Below, piece by piece: positions 16,592-24,795 of a stretch of DNA of 64,000 bases. A program made the position numbers and the translations under genes. The DNA is taken from positions 183,171-247,170 of the forward strand of contig NZ_JABMCI010000063.1 of NCBI RefSeq assembly GCF_013359775.1, read 5' to 3'. Each line of letters begins with the position of its first letter. The stretch's first letter is position 1. This DNA comes from Cellulomonas humilata. GTDB taxonomy: Bacteria; Actinomycetota; Actinomycetes; Actinomycetales; Cellulomonadaceae. The notes under the pieces are model-generated. The model worked only from the letters and a program-made list of their open reading frames with translations. It searched no databases and had not been told where the DNA came from.

Positions 16592-17101
16592 GTGCGAAGG
16601 ACGATCCTGTTCTCGATCACCGCGCTCGTGGCTGCGGCCACCCTGACCGCCTGCGGAGGCTCCGACGACGACACGCCGGCGGCCGCGGACGACACCCCCA
16701 GCGCCGAGGAGACCATGGCCGAGGAGACCCCCGCCGCTGACGCGGGATCGACCGACCTCGCGACGGCCGAGACGTCGCTGGGCACCGTCGTCGTCGACGG
16801 CGACGGCATGACCGCGTACTACTTCCTCAAGGACACCAAGGACTCCGGGGCCAGCGCGTGCTCGGGCGACTGCGCGACCGCGTGGCCCGCCATCACCACG
16901 GAGTCCGACACCCCGACGGTCACGGGCGTGACCGGTGAGGTCGGCACGATCACCGGGACCGACGGCGCCAAGCAGATCACCATCGACGGTCGGCCCATCT
17001 ACACGTTCGCGCAGGACACCGCGCCGGGCGACGTCCTGGGTCAGGGTGTCAACGAGGTCTGGTACGTGATCGCGCCGGACGGCTCCGAGATCGACGACTG
17101 A
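16592..17101 (+). CDS. Lipoprotein with secreted repeat of unknown function (COG4315 type)
   Basis: 169 residues; GTG at 16592 with AGGAGAT six bases upstream. A signal peptide ends in the lipobox LTAC with lipidated C21, followed by a low-complexity Asp/Glu/Ala/Thr spacer (to about residue 55). The globular part has two repeats of the pfam03640 type: LGTVVVDGDGMTAYYFLKDT ... CSGDCATAWPA and a second ending in GRPIYTFAQDTAPGDVLGQG. The two Cys in ACSGDCA are conserved in the family. Function is unknown; the divergent ECF promoter arrangement makes it a likely target, or the envelope sensor partner, of the neighbouring sigma factor. Confidence 0.9.
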   Translation: MRRTILFSITALVAAATLTACGGSDDDTPAAADDTPSAEETMAEETPAADAGSTDLATAETSLGTVVVDGDGMTAYYFLKDTKDSGASACSGDCATAWPAITTESDTPTVTGVTGEVGTITGTDGAKQITIDGRPIYTFAQDTAPGDVLGQGVNEVWYVIAPDGSEIDD

Positions 17102-17146
17102 CGAGGGCCGGCGAGGGCTCCGAGGGCTGGCGACGACACAGACAGC

Positions 17147-17173
17147 GGGCGGCGGTCGTCGCGGCCGCCGCCC
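17147..17173. terminator. Bidirectional hairpin between convergent genes
   Basis: GGGCGGCGG (17147-17155) pairs perfectly with CCGCCGCCC (17165-17173) around a nine-base loop, located between the stops of the lipoprotein gene and the VOC gene. Confidence 0.55.
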
Positions 17174-17192
17174 GGTGCCCCGCCGCGGCCCC

Positions 17193-17591
17193 TCAGCCCG
17201 CGGCGCTCCGCGGGTCCGTCTCGACGTTGAGGACGTTCCCGTCGGGGTCGGCGAACCAGGCGGCCCGCATGGTGCCGTCCGACAGCACCCCGTCGGTCCA
17301 CGTGGCCTCGCCCGGCAGGTCGAAGGTCTGGAACTCCACCCCGGCGGCACGCAGCGAGGCCACCTCGGCGTCGAACGCGTCGCCCGAGAGCTGGAACGAG
17401 ATCGCGGTGGCCTTGTTCGTCCTGGCGTACGCGGACGTGTACACCAGGAACCCGCCGTTGGACGTGCGGTAGACGACGCCGTCCGGCACGTCTCCCTCGC
17501 TGGTGAAGCCCAGCGTGCCCTCGTAGAACGCGCGGGCCCGGTCCATGTCGGTGACGGCGAGCACGGGTATGGCGGCGTGGTCGGCGAGCAT
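17193..17591 (-). CDS. VOC (glyoxalase/bleomycin resistance) family protein
   Basis: 132 residues forming one VOC domain with the two beta-alpha-beta-beta-beta units: IPVLAVTDMDRARAFYEGTLGF and later ATWTDGVLSDGTMRAAWFADPDGNVLNV. Members bind a metal and act as dioxygenases, isomerases, glyoxalases or binding proteins; no specific substrate can be given. ATG at 17591 has GGGAGG five bases upstream. It is monocistronic and convergent with the lipoprotein gene. Confidence 0.88.
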   Translation of the reverse strand: MLADHAAIPVLAVTDMDRARAFYEGTLGFTSEGDVPDGVVYRTSNGGFLVYTSAYARTNKATAISFQLSGDAFDAEVASLRAAGVEFQTFDLPGEATWTDGVLSDGTMRAAWFADPDGNVLNVETDPRSAAG

Positions 17592-17759
17592 TGGTCCTCC
17601 CGTGCGGGCCCACCGTCCGTCGGCGGGCCGACACCCCGACGCTAGGACCGTGGCGGACATGCGTCCAGGGGGCCTGCACATCCGTGCAGAACCTCACCCG
17701 CTCGGTCGGGCCGGCCCGGGGGCTACCGCTCGGCACCCTCAGGGCACCACCATCGACAG

Positions 17760-18326
17760 GTGAGCACCGAGGCGTCCGCCGGCGGCCTGCCGGCGCAGTG
17801 GGGTCTGGCCGCGCTGGGCGCGGTCGGGCTGGCCGTCGCCGCCGCGCTCGCCGGCTACGCCCAGGTGCATCCCGGTGACGGCGCCGCCCTCACCACGCTC
17901 GGGTTCAGCGGCATGCTCCAGATGAAGTCGTGGCTCACCACGGCGGCCACGGTGCTGGTCGTGGTGCAGCTCGTGTCCGCCCTGGCGATGTGGGGCCGCC
18001 TGCCCGGCGTGCGCGACGCTCCCCGCTGGGTGACTCCGCTGCACCGCTGGTCGGGCACCGTCGCGTTCCTGCTCACCCTGCCCGTGGTCTTCCACTGCGT
18101 GTGGTCGCTCGGGTTCGAGGACGAGCCCGCACGGGTGCTCGTGCACTCGCTGGCGGGATGCGCGTTCTACGGCGTGTTCGCCGCCAAGATGCTCGCGCTG
18201 CGGCTGCGTCGCCTGCCCTCGGCCACCGTCCCGGTCCTGGGCGGCCTGCTGGCCGTCGTCCTCGTCGTCGTCTGGTTCAGCTCGGCGCTCTGGTTCTTCG
18301 GCCAGTCCGGGTACGCGAGCTACTGA
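17760..18326 (+). CDS. DUF6529-like multi-pass membrane protein, candidate b-type cytochrome
   Basis: 188 residues with about five hydrophobic helices. Histidines H95 (LHRWSG), H112 (VFHCVW) and H129 (VHSLAG) are spaced 17 residues apart near helix ends, a pattern that would suit b-type heme ligation as in cytochrome b561-like proteins (inference). It stands one base before a Rieske gene, and a 30-residue membrane peptide gene follows, so the three probably form one small electron-transfer complex. GTG at 17760 lacks a clear ribosome binding site. Family assignment to DUF6529 is from memory of similar proteins paired with Rieske genes. Confidence 0.8.
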   Translation: MSTEASAGGLPAQWGLAALGAVGLAVAAALAGYAQVHPGDGAALTTLGFSGMLQMKSWLTTAATVLVVVQLVSALAMWGRLPGVRDAPRWVTPLHRWSGTVAFLLTLPVVFHCVWSLGFEDEPARVLVHSLAGCAFYGVFAAKMLALRLRRLPSATVPVLGGLLAVVLVVVWFSSALWFFGQSGYASY

Positions 18327-18327
18327 C

Positions 18328-18783
18328 ATGGGCGCACCGGAGGTCGGTCGGCGGGCGGTGCTCGAGGGCACGGGTGTCGCTCTCGCGGCCGGCGTCGTGG
18401 GCTACGTGGGGTTCGCGACGCTGGGCCCGGCTCCTGGCGCCGACGACGACGCGGGGTACGAACCCGACGACGGGACCTCGCAGGACGACGGTGACTCGCA
18501 CCGCCTGGCGGCGCTCGACGACATCCCGGACGGCGGCGGCATCGTGATCGCCGACGAGAAGCTCGTCCTGACGCGCGACGGCGACACGGTCCGGTGCTTC
18601 TCGGCCGTGTGCACCCACCAGGGCTGCCTCGTCGGCGGGGTGCGGGACGGCGAGATCCGGTGCCCGTGCCACGGCAGCGCCTTCGACGCCGCGACGGGCG
18701 CGGTGGTGCAGGGACCGGCCACCGAACCGCTCGAGGCCGAGGAGATCGAGGTCACCGACCAGGGCGAGGTGCTGCGCGCATGA
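18328..18783 (+). CDS. Rieske [2Fe-2S] protein, membrane-anchored or Tat-exported
   Basis: 151 residues. An N-terminal GRR followed by a hydrophobic stretch (about residues 12-34) suggests a Tat signal anchor. After an Asp-rich linker the Rieske domain has C95-T-H97-Q-G-C100 and C112-P-C-H115-G-S: C95, H97, C112 and H115 would bind the cluster and C100/C114 form the stabilising disulfide. All ligands are intact. It starts one base after the stop of the membrane-protein gene and overlaps the following short gene as ATGA. Confidence 0.92.
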   Translation: MGAPEVGRRAVLEGTGVALAAGVVGYVGFATLGPAPGADDDAGYEPDDGTSQDDGDSHRLAALDDIPDGGGIVIADEKLVLTRDGDTVRCFSAVCTHQGCLVGGVRDGEIRCPCHGSAFDAATGAVVQGPATEPLEAEEIEVTDQGEVLRA

Positions 18784-18872
18784 GGTCGTTCTGGGCGCGC
18801 CTGCCCACGCTCGTGTGGATCGCGGGCGCTGCGCTCACCGTGGGCGCACTGCTCGCCGCCCTGCGGGGCTGA
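18780..18872 (+). CDS. 30-residue single-pass membrane peptide
   Basis: ATG at 18780 overlaps the Rieske stop codon by four bases, implying translational coupling. The product begins MRSFWARLPTLVW and continues with one hydrophobic helix to a final LRG. It has a positively charged N-terminus and is too short for a globular fold. Small single-helix subunits are common in respiratory complexes, and by position this could be one for the Rieske/membrane-protein pair. No homologue is recalled, so the coding status rests on the overlap, the membrane character and codon usage. Confidence 0.6.
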   Translation: MRSFWARLPTLVWIAGAALTVGALLAALRG

Positions 18873-18897
18873 CCTCCGTCGGTGCCCCGGGATCCCC

Positions 18898-19107
18898 TCA
18901 GTCGTCCAGGACGAACGTGACCTCGAGGACCACCTGGTAGGCGGTGATCTTCCCGTCCGAGACCTCGACCTTCTGGTCCTTGACCCAGGCGCCCTGCACG
19001 TTGCGCAGCGTGGTCGACGCCCGCTCGATGCCACCGCGGACGGCGTCCTCGAAGCTCGTGTCGGAACGGGCACTGATGTGCGTGATGCTGGCGACGGTCG
19101 TGGACAT
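18898..19107 (-). CDS. Dodecin family flavin-binding protein
   Basis: 69 residues, the standard dodecin length. Characteristic segments are SFEDAVRGGIERASTTLRNV and GAWVKDQKVEV followed by KITAYQVVLEVTFVL. Dodecins form hollow dodecamers that store or buffer riboflavin, FMN or FAD; the conserved Trp in GAWVKD stacks on the isoalloxazine. ATG at 19107 has GGAG upstream. It is monocistronic and close to several flavoproteins, which may be coincidental. Confidence 0.93.
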   Translation of the reverse strand: MSTTVASITHISARSDTSFEDAVRGGIERASTTLRNVQGAWVKDQKVEVSDGKITAYQVVLEVTFVLDD

Positions 19108-19208
19108 GGGGTCTCCTCGTCGAGTCCGTGTGCGGACTCCCAGCCTTCACCCGCCCGACCAGCACCGCAACGGCAGCGCGGTGCCGGCCGAGCCGACGGG
19201 CGTGGCGC

Positions 19209-20192
19209 CTAGACGAACTGGAACGTGCCGACCACCGGCGCGTGGTCAGACTCGGGGAACTTGAGGTCGACCGCGAACGCCGCCGACTCGTCGTGCAGGA
19301 GCTCGTTGTGGATCTCCGAGCCGCGGTAGTGCGCCAGCAGGTTCCGGGTGATCAGCATGTGGTCGAGCATCTCGCCGTGCCCCTGGTGGTACAGGGTGAA
19401 GCGTGCGGACTCGGGCACGGTCTGCTCGATCGGGACCAGCACGCGCGAGACGAGGGCGGGGTTGCCGGTGTTCTCCACGTCGCCCCGGACGGCCGTGACG
19501 GAGACCTCGTCGGGCGCGGCGTTGAAGTCGCCGGCGACGACGATCTGGGCGTCCGGGTCGTCGTCGAGGATCCGGTCGATCAGGCGGCGGGTCTCGAGGG
19601 CCTGGGCCATCCGCTTCATCGAGGACAGGAAGCTGCCCTCCGCCCACCCGTCGGCGGTGCGCCAGGTGAAGGCGTTGACGCGCTGCCCGGGGATGTCCGT
19701 GGGGATCTTGGACTTCCAGTGCACGTTGATGACGTGCAGGGTCGAGCCGTCGGGCAGGGTGATCTCCACGTGCAGGATCGGCCGCTCGATGCCGATCTCC
19801 ACCGCCGCGGCATCGGGCGGGATCGCGCTGAGCCGCCGGTACTCCACGGGGGCGACGAGGTCGTTGCGCAGCTGCTCCACGCGCGTGACGGGCAGGTGCG
19901 TGACGACGACCAGGTTGCGTTGGTCGTAGACGGGGCCCCCCTGCACCCGCGTGCTCGTCATGGGCGCCCCCTGCAACGGTGTCTCCCGGAGCAGCTCGGC
20001 CAGCGCCAGCAGCGCGCGCGGCTGGCCGGGACGCTCTTGCCCGTGGACCTCCTGGAAGCACGCCACGTCGGCGCGCAGCCGCAGGATCTGGGGACGCATC
20101 AGGGCGATCCGCTCAGGCAGCGTCGGGAGCTCACCTGGCGCGGTCTCGTCCAGGTTCTCCAGGTTGAACGTCGCGATCCGCAGCTCGACCAT
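19209..20192 (-). CDS. Endonuclease/exonuclease/phosphatase family protein
   Basis: 327 residues. DNase I-like fold with the metal and catalytic motifs ATFNLENLDE, CFQEV, INVHWKSK, VVAGDFNAAP and a terminal ESDHAPV. No signal peptide, so probably a cytosolic phosphodiesterase or nuclease; the substrate cannot be told. The ATG at 20192 begins MVELRIATFN, which is where the family begins; the frame is open 13 codons further but without support. Monocistronic. Confidence 0.88.
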   Translation of the reverse strand: MVELRIATFNLENLDETAPGELPTLPERIALMRPQILRLRADVACFQEVHGQERPGQPRALLALAELLRETPLQGAPMTSTRVQGGPVYDQRNLVVVTHLPVTRVEQLRNDLVAPVEYRRLSAIPPDAAAVEIGIERPILHVEITLPDGSTLHVINVHWKSKIPTDIPGQRVNAFTWRTADGWAEGSFLSSMKRMAQALETRRLIDRILDDDPDAQIVVAGDFNAAPDEVSVTAVRGDVENTGNPALVSRVLVPIEQTVPESARFTLYHQGHGEMLDHMLITRNLLAHYRGSEIHNELLHDESAAFAVDLKFPESDHAPVVGTFQFV

Positions 20193-20320
20193 CGCAGCCC
20201 CCCGGCGAGTGCGCAGCGCAGCCGGTGCCACGCCGCACCACTGCCAGGATGCTCTCGTCTCGGCCGCAGCGGAAGCCCTTCCACGGGCGACGGTCCGCCG
20301 GGGCTCCTAGCGTGGGGGGC

Positions 20321-20797
20321 ATGCCCCGGACCGTCGCCACCACCCGCACCGTCGACCTGACCCAGCTCCTCGACTTCGTCCGCGACCGGCACAGCTTCGT
20401 GCTCGTCACCACGCGCGCCGACGGACGACCCCAGGTCTCCCCGGTCACCGGTGGCGTCGACGACCGGGGCCGCCTCGTGATCTCCACGTATCCCGGCAGG
20501 GCGAAGGCCGTCAACGCCGAGCGGGAGCCGGCGGTGAGCGTCTGCGTCCTGTCCGACGACTTCGGCGGCGCCTGGGTGCAGGTGGACGGCGACGCCGAGG
20601 TGCTGCACATGCCGGAGGCCGAGGACGCGCTCGTCGACTACTACCGGTGCATCGCCGGCGAGCATCCCGACTGGGGCGAGTACCGCGCCGCGATGCGTGT
20701 GCAGGGCAAGTCCCTGATCCGGATCACTCCCACCCGCTGGGGGCCGGTCGCCACGGGCGGCTTCCCTGCGGACGTCGCCGCCCGACTGGACGGGTGA
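20321..20797 (+). CDS. PPOX-class F420-dependent oxidoreductase-like protein
   Basis: 158 residues with a split-barrel flavin/F420-binding fold: FVRDRHSFVLVTTRADGRPQ, VSPVTGGVDDRGRLVIST, KAVNAEREPAVSVCVL and KSLIRITPTRWGPVAT at the end. The RADGRPQVSPV block is typical of the F420-dependent actinobacterial members. Exact substrate unknown. ATG at 20321 is preceded by GTGGGGG. It converges on the glycosyltransferase gene seven bases downstream. Confidence 0.88.
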   Translation: MPRTVATTRTVDLTQLLDFVRDRHSFVLVTTRADGRPQVSPVTGGVDDRGRLVISTYPGRAKAVNAEREPAVSVCVLSDDFGGAWVQVDGDAEVLHMPEAEDALVDYYRCIAGEHPDWGEYRAAMRVQGKSLIRITPTRWGPVATGGFPADVAARLDG

Positions 20798-20804
20798 GCG
20801 CGGA

Positions 20805-21545
20805 TCACCGCGCGAGGCGGGTCCGCCAGCGGTACCAGGGGGGCGCCACCTGCCAGTTGAGCCGCAGCGTCCGCCAGGCCCGGTCGAACCGCCGCACCCG
20901 CTGCGCGTGGCCCCGCAACGATCGGGCGGACACGCCCACCCGCAGCGCGGGGTCGAAGCGGATCCGTCGTCCGGGTCCGAGCGCGAAGGCGAGGTCGAGG
21001 TCGTCGTGCACCTCCGGGTCGTCCCGGCTGACCAGCGTGCGGACCGCGAGCCAGGTCGACCGGCGGATCGCCATCGACGACCCCCACAGCGTGGTGTGGC
21101 CGAGCGCGAGGTGCGCCAGCAGGTAGTAGGAGCCGAGGTAGGCACCGCTGACCGGTCGGCGCACCCAGGACGGCAGGTCGAAGAACTCGCCCGAGCCGGT
21201 CACGGCGTCCAGGTCCGGGTGCTCCGCCATGCACGTCGCGATCCGCTCGACCCAGTCCGGGTCGGGACGCGAGTCGGCGTCGAGCCGAGCGATCACGTCG
21301 CCGTCGACGTCGTCGTACCCGGTGGCCGCTGCCGAGGGGATGCCGATCCGGAGCTCCGAGACGACGCGAGCCCCCCACGCCACCGCCACCGCGGCGGTCT
21401 CGTCCGTCGAGCCGTTGTCCACCACGAGGACCTCCCGGGGCGCGACCGTCTGGCGGGCCAGGAGCGCGAGGCACTCAGCCAGGGCGATCGCGTCGTCGCG
21501 CGCGGGGATGACCACGGAGACCGTCGGGAGCACACGTCGGGTCAC
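20805..21545 (-). CDS. Family 2 glycosyltransferase
   Basis: 246 residues, GT-A fold: VSVVIPARDDAIALAECL, VDNGSTDETAAVA, the DxD-containing RLDADSRPDPDWV and a late DDPEVHDDLDLAF. No membrane helices at the C-terminus, which carries basic RVRRFDRAWRTLRLNW. GTG at 21545 overlaps the stop of the upstream membrane-protein gene (GTGA). It is the last gene of a minus-strand run of five; acceptor and donor sugars are unknown, possibly a cell-envelope glycolipid. Confidence 0.88.
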   Translation of the reverse strand: MTRRVLPTVSVVIPARDDAIALAECLALLARQTVAPREVLVVDNGSTDETAAVAVAWGARVVSELRIGIPSAAATGYDDVDGDVIARLDADSRPDPDWVERIATCMAEHPDLDAVTGSGEFFDLPSWVRRPVSGAYLGSYYLLAHLALGHTTLWGSSMAIRRSTWLAVRTLVSRDDPEVHDDLDLAFALGPGRRIRFDPALRVGVSARSLRGHAQRVRRFDRAWRTLRLNWQVAPPWYRWRTRLAR

Positions 21546-22120
21546 GACCGCCTCGCCAGCACGACGGCCGCGACGACGCTGCCCACGAGCCCGGCGGCGA
21601 GGTCGCCGATCGTGTCCGCATAGCCGACGTAGATGCGCGGGTCCAGGAACGTGTGCCCCGCCCACTCGCCAACTTCCCACAGCACTGCCGCCGTGGCACC
21701 GAGCCCGGTCACCAGGACGATCCGGTCCGGCGCAGCCGCGGGTTCGGCGACCACCCGCCAGCGCACCAGCGCGAGAAGTGCCATCACCGCGACGAGGCCC
21801 GTGGCGACCGCGTGGACCGCGAGGTCGAGCCAGTCCACCGCGGCGTACCACTCCAGCTGCGCGGACCACGCGGCGAACAGGAGCGTCGAGCAGTACGCGA
21901 CGTCCAGCCCGGCCGGCGCGCCGATCGCACGTGGGACCAGCGTCCCCCCGAGGACGAGGAGGAACAGCGCGCACGCGACGAGCCCTGCGCGCCAGGTGCC
22001 GACGACGACGCTCGCCACCGCCAGCGCCCGGACCACGTCACCGGCGACCACCAGCGATGCTGCTCGTCCTGCGCGCGCCCCGGACACGGGATGCCGTCGT
22101 CCACCGTCCGCGATCCCCAC
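21542..22120 (-). CDS. Multi-pass membrane protein (DUF2238/YjdF-like)
   Basis: About 192 residues with five to six hydrophobic segments. The C-terminal block WEVGEWAGHTFLDPRIYVGYA then DTIGDLAAGLVGSVV resembles the conserved acidic D-T-x-x-D-L-x-x-x-x-x-G region of DUF2238 proteins. Function unknown. The start is uncertain: GTG at 22120 is nine bases from the dehydrogenase stop and gives VGIADGGRRH; an internal GTG (VSGARAG) is also possible. Coupled by overlap to the glycosyltransferase. Confidence 0.72.
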   Translation of the reverse strand: MGIADGGRRHPVSGARAGRAASLVVAGDVVRALAVASVVVGTWRAGLVACALFLLVLGGTLVPRAIGAPAGLDVAYCSTLLFAAWSAQLEWYAAVDWLDLAVHAVATGLVAVMALLALVRWRVVAEPAAAPDRIVLVTGLGATAAVLWEVGEWAGHTFLDPRIYVGYADTIGDLAAGLVGSVVAAVVLARRS

Positions 22121-22128
22121 GTGAGCGC

Positions 22129-23325
22129 TCAGGCCGCGGTCGGGTCGAGCACGACCTTGATGCACCCGTCGGCCTTCTTCTGGAACATCTCGTAGGCCTC
22201 CGGGGCCGTCTCGAGCGACACCCGGTGGGTCCGCAGATCGAGGACGCCCAGGGGGTCCGCGGCGTCCGACACGAGGGGCAGCAGGTCGTCGATCCAGCGC
22301 TTGACGTTCGCCTGCCCCATCCGCAGCGTGAGTCCCTTGTCGAACAGCTGCATCATCGAGATCGGGTCCGCCGCTCCGCCGTAGACGCCGACGATCGAGA
22401 CCGTGCCGCCGCGCCGGACCACGTCGAACGCGGTCTGCAGGGCGGCCAGCCGGTCGACGCCGGCCTTCTCGATCATGGTTGCCGCCAACCGGTCCGGCAG
22501 GATCCCGGCCAGACGCTGCGCCCCCGCGGCGACCGGCGACCCGTGCGCCTCCATGCCGACGGCGTCGATCGCGGAGTCGACCCCCCGTCCGCCGGTCAGC
22601 GCACGGACCGCGTCGGTGACGTCGTCGACCTCGCTGACGTCCAGGACGTCGATCCCGTGCCGCTTGGCCATCTGCAGCCGCTCGGGGACGAGGTCGAGGC
22701 CGATCACGCGGGTGGCCCCGCGGTGAGCCGCGATGCGTGCAGCCATCTGCCCGATCGGACCGAGCCCCACGACGGCGACCGTGCCTCCGGCGGGGACGGC
22801 GGCGTACTCGACCGCCTGCCATGCCGTGGGCAGCACGTCCGACAAGAACAGGTACCTCTCGTCGGGACTGCCGTCGTCGGGGACCACGACGGGCCCGAAC
22901 TGCGCCTGCGGCACCCGCAGGTACTCCGCCTGCCCGCCCGGGACCTGCCCGTAGAGCTTGCTGAACCCGAACAGCGACGCGCCCGTTCCCTGCGAGCGGA
23001 CCTGCGTGGTCTCGCACTGCGCGAACAGCCCCCGGGAACACATCCAGCACGTGCCGCAGGAGATGTTGAACGGGACCACCACCCGGTCCCCCGGTCGGAG
23101 CGGGCCGGCGCCCGAGCCGACCTCCTCCACCACGCCCATCGCCTCGTGGCCGAGCACGTCGCCGGCGTCGAGGTACATGCCGAGGACGGCGTACAGGTGC
23201 AGGTCGGAACCGCAGATCGCGGTCGACGTGACACGGACGATCGCGTCGGTGGGCTCGATGATGCGGGGGTCCGGCACGGTCTCCACGCTCACCTTCTCGC
23301 GGCCTTGCCAGGTCAGTGCGCGCAT
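22129..23325 (-). CDS. Zinc-dependent alcohol dehydrogenase (FDH-like)
   Basis: 398 residues of the medium-chain dehydrogenase family. Catalytic-zinc ligands are in TAICGSDLHLY and GHEAMGVV; the structural-zinc cysteines are in ISCGTCWMCSRGLFAQC; the Rossmann motif is VAVVGLGPIGQMAARIA, followed by the acidic end of beta-2 (GLDLVPERL), favouring NAD. It resembles the glutathione-independent formaldehyde/threonine dehydrogenase-like branch common in actinobacteria. ATG at 23325 has GAGGA upstream. It lies 37 bases after the CDGSH gene in the same orientation, so it is probably part of the redox operon. Confidence 0.92.
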   Translation of the reverse strand: MRALTWQGREKVSVETVPDPRIIEPTDAIVRVTSTAICGSDLHLYAVLGMYLDAGDVLGHEAMGVVEEVGSGAGPLRPGDRVVVPFNISCGTCWMCSRGLFAQCETTQVRSQGTGASLFGFSKLYGQVPGGQAEYLRVPQAQFGPVVVPDDGSPDERYLFLSDVLPTAWQAVEYAAVPAGGTVAVVGLGPIGQMAARIAAHRGATRVIGLDLVPERLQMAKRHGIDVLDVSEVDDVTDAVRALTGGRGVDSAIDAVGMEAHGSPVAAGAQRLAGILPDRLAATMIEKAGVDRLAALQTAFDVVRRGGTVSIVGVYGGAADPISMMQLFDKGLTLRMGQANVKRWIDDLLPLVSDAADPLGVLDLRTHRVSLETAPEAYEMFQKKADGCIKVVLDPTAA

Positions 23326-23362
23326 GTCAGTTCCTCGGTCTTCTGCTGAGGGATGGTGTCGG

Positions 23363-23590
23363 TCAGGGTGCGGTGAAACCGATGGCCTTGTGCGTGCCGT
23401 CGCAGTAGGGCTTGATCGCGGACGCGCCGCAGCGGCAGAGCGCGACGGTCGAGCGTCGGCGAGGGATCGCCCGGCCGCTGTCGTCCACGAGGGTCACGTC
23501 GCCCCGGACGAGGATCGGTCCGTCCGGGCACGCCACGATCGACGGCGTCCGGACGGGCCGGCGGTCGCTCGGGCGGTCGTCGGTGGTCAT
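23363..23590 (-). CDS. CDGSH iron-sulfur domain protein
   Basis: 75 residues. The C-terminal motif LCRCGASAIKPYCDGTH matches C-x-C-x2-(S/T)-x3-P-x-C-D-G-(S/T)-H, binding a [2Fe-2S] cluster with three Cys and one His. Such clusters are redox- and pH-labile and are linked to electron or cluster transfer. ATG at 23590 overlaps the stop of the upstream heme-oxygenase-like gene (ATGA), indicating translational coupling and a likely functional pair. Confidence 0.92.
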   Translation of the reverse strand: MTTDDRPSDRRPVRTPSIVACPDGPILVRGDVTLVDDSGRAIPRRRSTVALCRCGASAIKPYCDGTHKAIGFTAP

Positions 23591-24597
23591 GCGGTCCGCA
23601 GCGAGGAGACGCCGGCGCCCCAGGCGGACAGCAGGTGCTCGCCCACGACCTCGTCCAGGTAGAGGCAGGTCGCCGCACCGAACAGGACGTCGTGCAGCAG
23701 CTCCGGCTCCTGCTGGACCAGCGCCCCTGCCAGGTCGCGCCCGGCGATCTGCTCGTGCACGGCGTCCGCCTCGACGTGCTCGTCGAAGTACTCGGTCGTG
23801 TCCTGGCCGAACCCGTGGCGGCGGAACCCGTCGCCGTAGAGCCGGTTGGGCAGGGAGGACGTCATCTCGAAGGCGGCGAGGTGCCCCGCGGTCGCTCCGC
23901 GCCAGCGGCGGTGCAGCCCGAACAGGGACATCACGTTCACGCCGGCCAGGGTGACCGCGGGGATCTGCTCGATGTAGGCGCCGTACTCCGCGTCCAGGGC
24001 CGCGCCCCGCATGGTCCGCGCGAACAGCTCGCAGTGCATCCGCTCGGGGTCGCCGCCGCCGTACTCGTCGGCCTGGATCTCCACCAGCGCGGCCTTCGGG
24101 CGTCCGACGAGTCGCGGGATCGCCCACGTGTGGGGGTCCGCCTCCTTCAGCTGGTAGACCGACCGCTGCACCAGGAGCTCGCGGACCTGCTCCAGGGTCG
24201 CGCGCTTGGCCACGTACCGCGCCACGCTGGGCCCGGGGGTCGGCGCGGTCAGCGCGAACAGCGCTTCGGCGACCGCCGCGCGCGCGGGTGCGACGCCCTC
24301 GGGGACCGCCACGCGGTCGGACAGGTGCTGCTCGAGCGCGAGCTCGATGAGGCGCCGCGCAGCCAGGAGGTCCGGCGACCACTCCCAGTCGTCGTCGACG
24401 CCCTCGAAGCCCCGGTAGAAGAGCTCGTACATGACGTAGAGCGTCAGCTGGACGTCGTCGTCGGCCAGGAGGTCGACGGAGTGCTCCAGCGCACGCCTGG
24501 TCAGCGGCGCCAGGTCGCCGACCTCGCCGCCGACGGGTGAGCTCAGGACCTCGGTCACGGCACGACTGAGCGGCCCCCGCGGGCTGGGTAGTTTCAC
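23587..24597 (-). CDS. Iron-containing redox enzyme family (heme-oxygenase-like fold)
   Basis: 336 residues, all-helical. Motifs YVMYELFYRGFEG, EIQADEYGGGDPERMHCELF and TEYFDEHVEADAVHE provide the Glu/His residues of the Haem_oxygenas_2 family, in which diiron oxidases and desaturases have been described. The enzymatic reaction here is unknown. GTG at 24597 has AAGGA upstream and starts MKLPSPRGPLSRAV. Coupled with the CDGSH gene by a four-base overlap; the CDGSH protein could deliver electrons to a diiron centre (inference). Confidence 0.85.
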   Translation of the reverse strand: MKLPSPRGPLSRAVTEVLSSPVGGEVGDLAPLTRRALEHSVDLLADDDVQLTLYVMYELFYRGFEGVDDDWEWSPDLLAARRLIELALEQHLSDRVAVPEGVAPARAAVAEALFALTAPTPGPSVARYVAKRATLEQVRELLVQRSVYQLKEADPHTWAIPRLVGRPKAALVEIQADEYGGGDPERMHCELFARTMRGAALDAEYGAYIEQIPAVTLAGVNVMSLFGLHRRWRGATAGHLAAFEMTSSLPNRLYGDGFRRHGFGQDTTEYFDEHVEADAVHEQIAGRDLAGALVQQEPELLHDVLFGAATCLYLDEVVGEHLLSAWGAGVSSLRTA

Positions 24598-24705
24598 GAG
24601 TGGTCCTTGTCGACGCGAGCGTCCCTCCACCCGGACCCTGGAGCGGAAGACGCCTACGACCAGCCTCACACGTGCTGCCGCTGCCGCAACCGGACGCAGC
24701 GGCTG

Positions 24706-24789
24706 GCGGCGGGGGCGCGGGGCCCGGCTCGCCCGCACAGGGCGTGCCACCTCCCGTCGGTGCTCTCGCGGCCGCAGCGCCCCCGCCGC
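24706..24789. repeat. Long-range inverted repeat between two minus-strand operons
   Basis: GCGGCGGGGGCGC (24706-24718) is the exact reverse complement of 24777-24789, 58 bases apart, in the 198-base gap between the hsp20 stop and the heme-oxygenase-like start. It could fold the whole gap into one large hairpin and act as a terminator for hsp20. Confidence 0.5.
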
Positions 24790-24795
24790 GACCCG

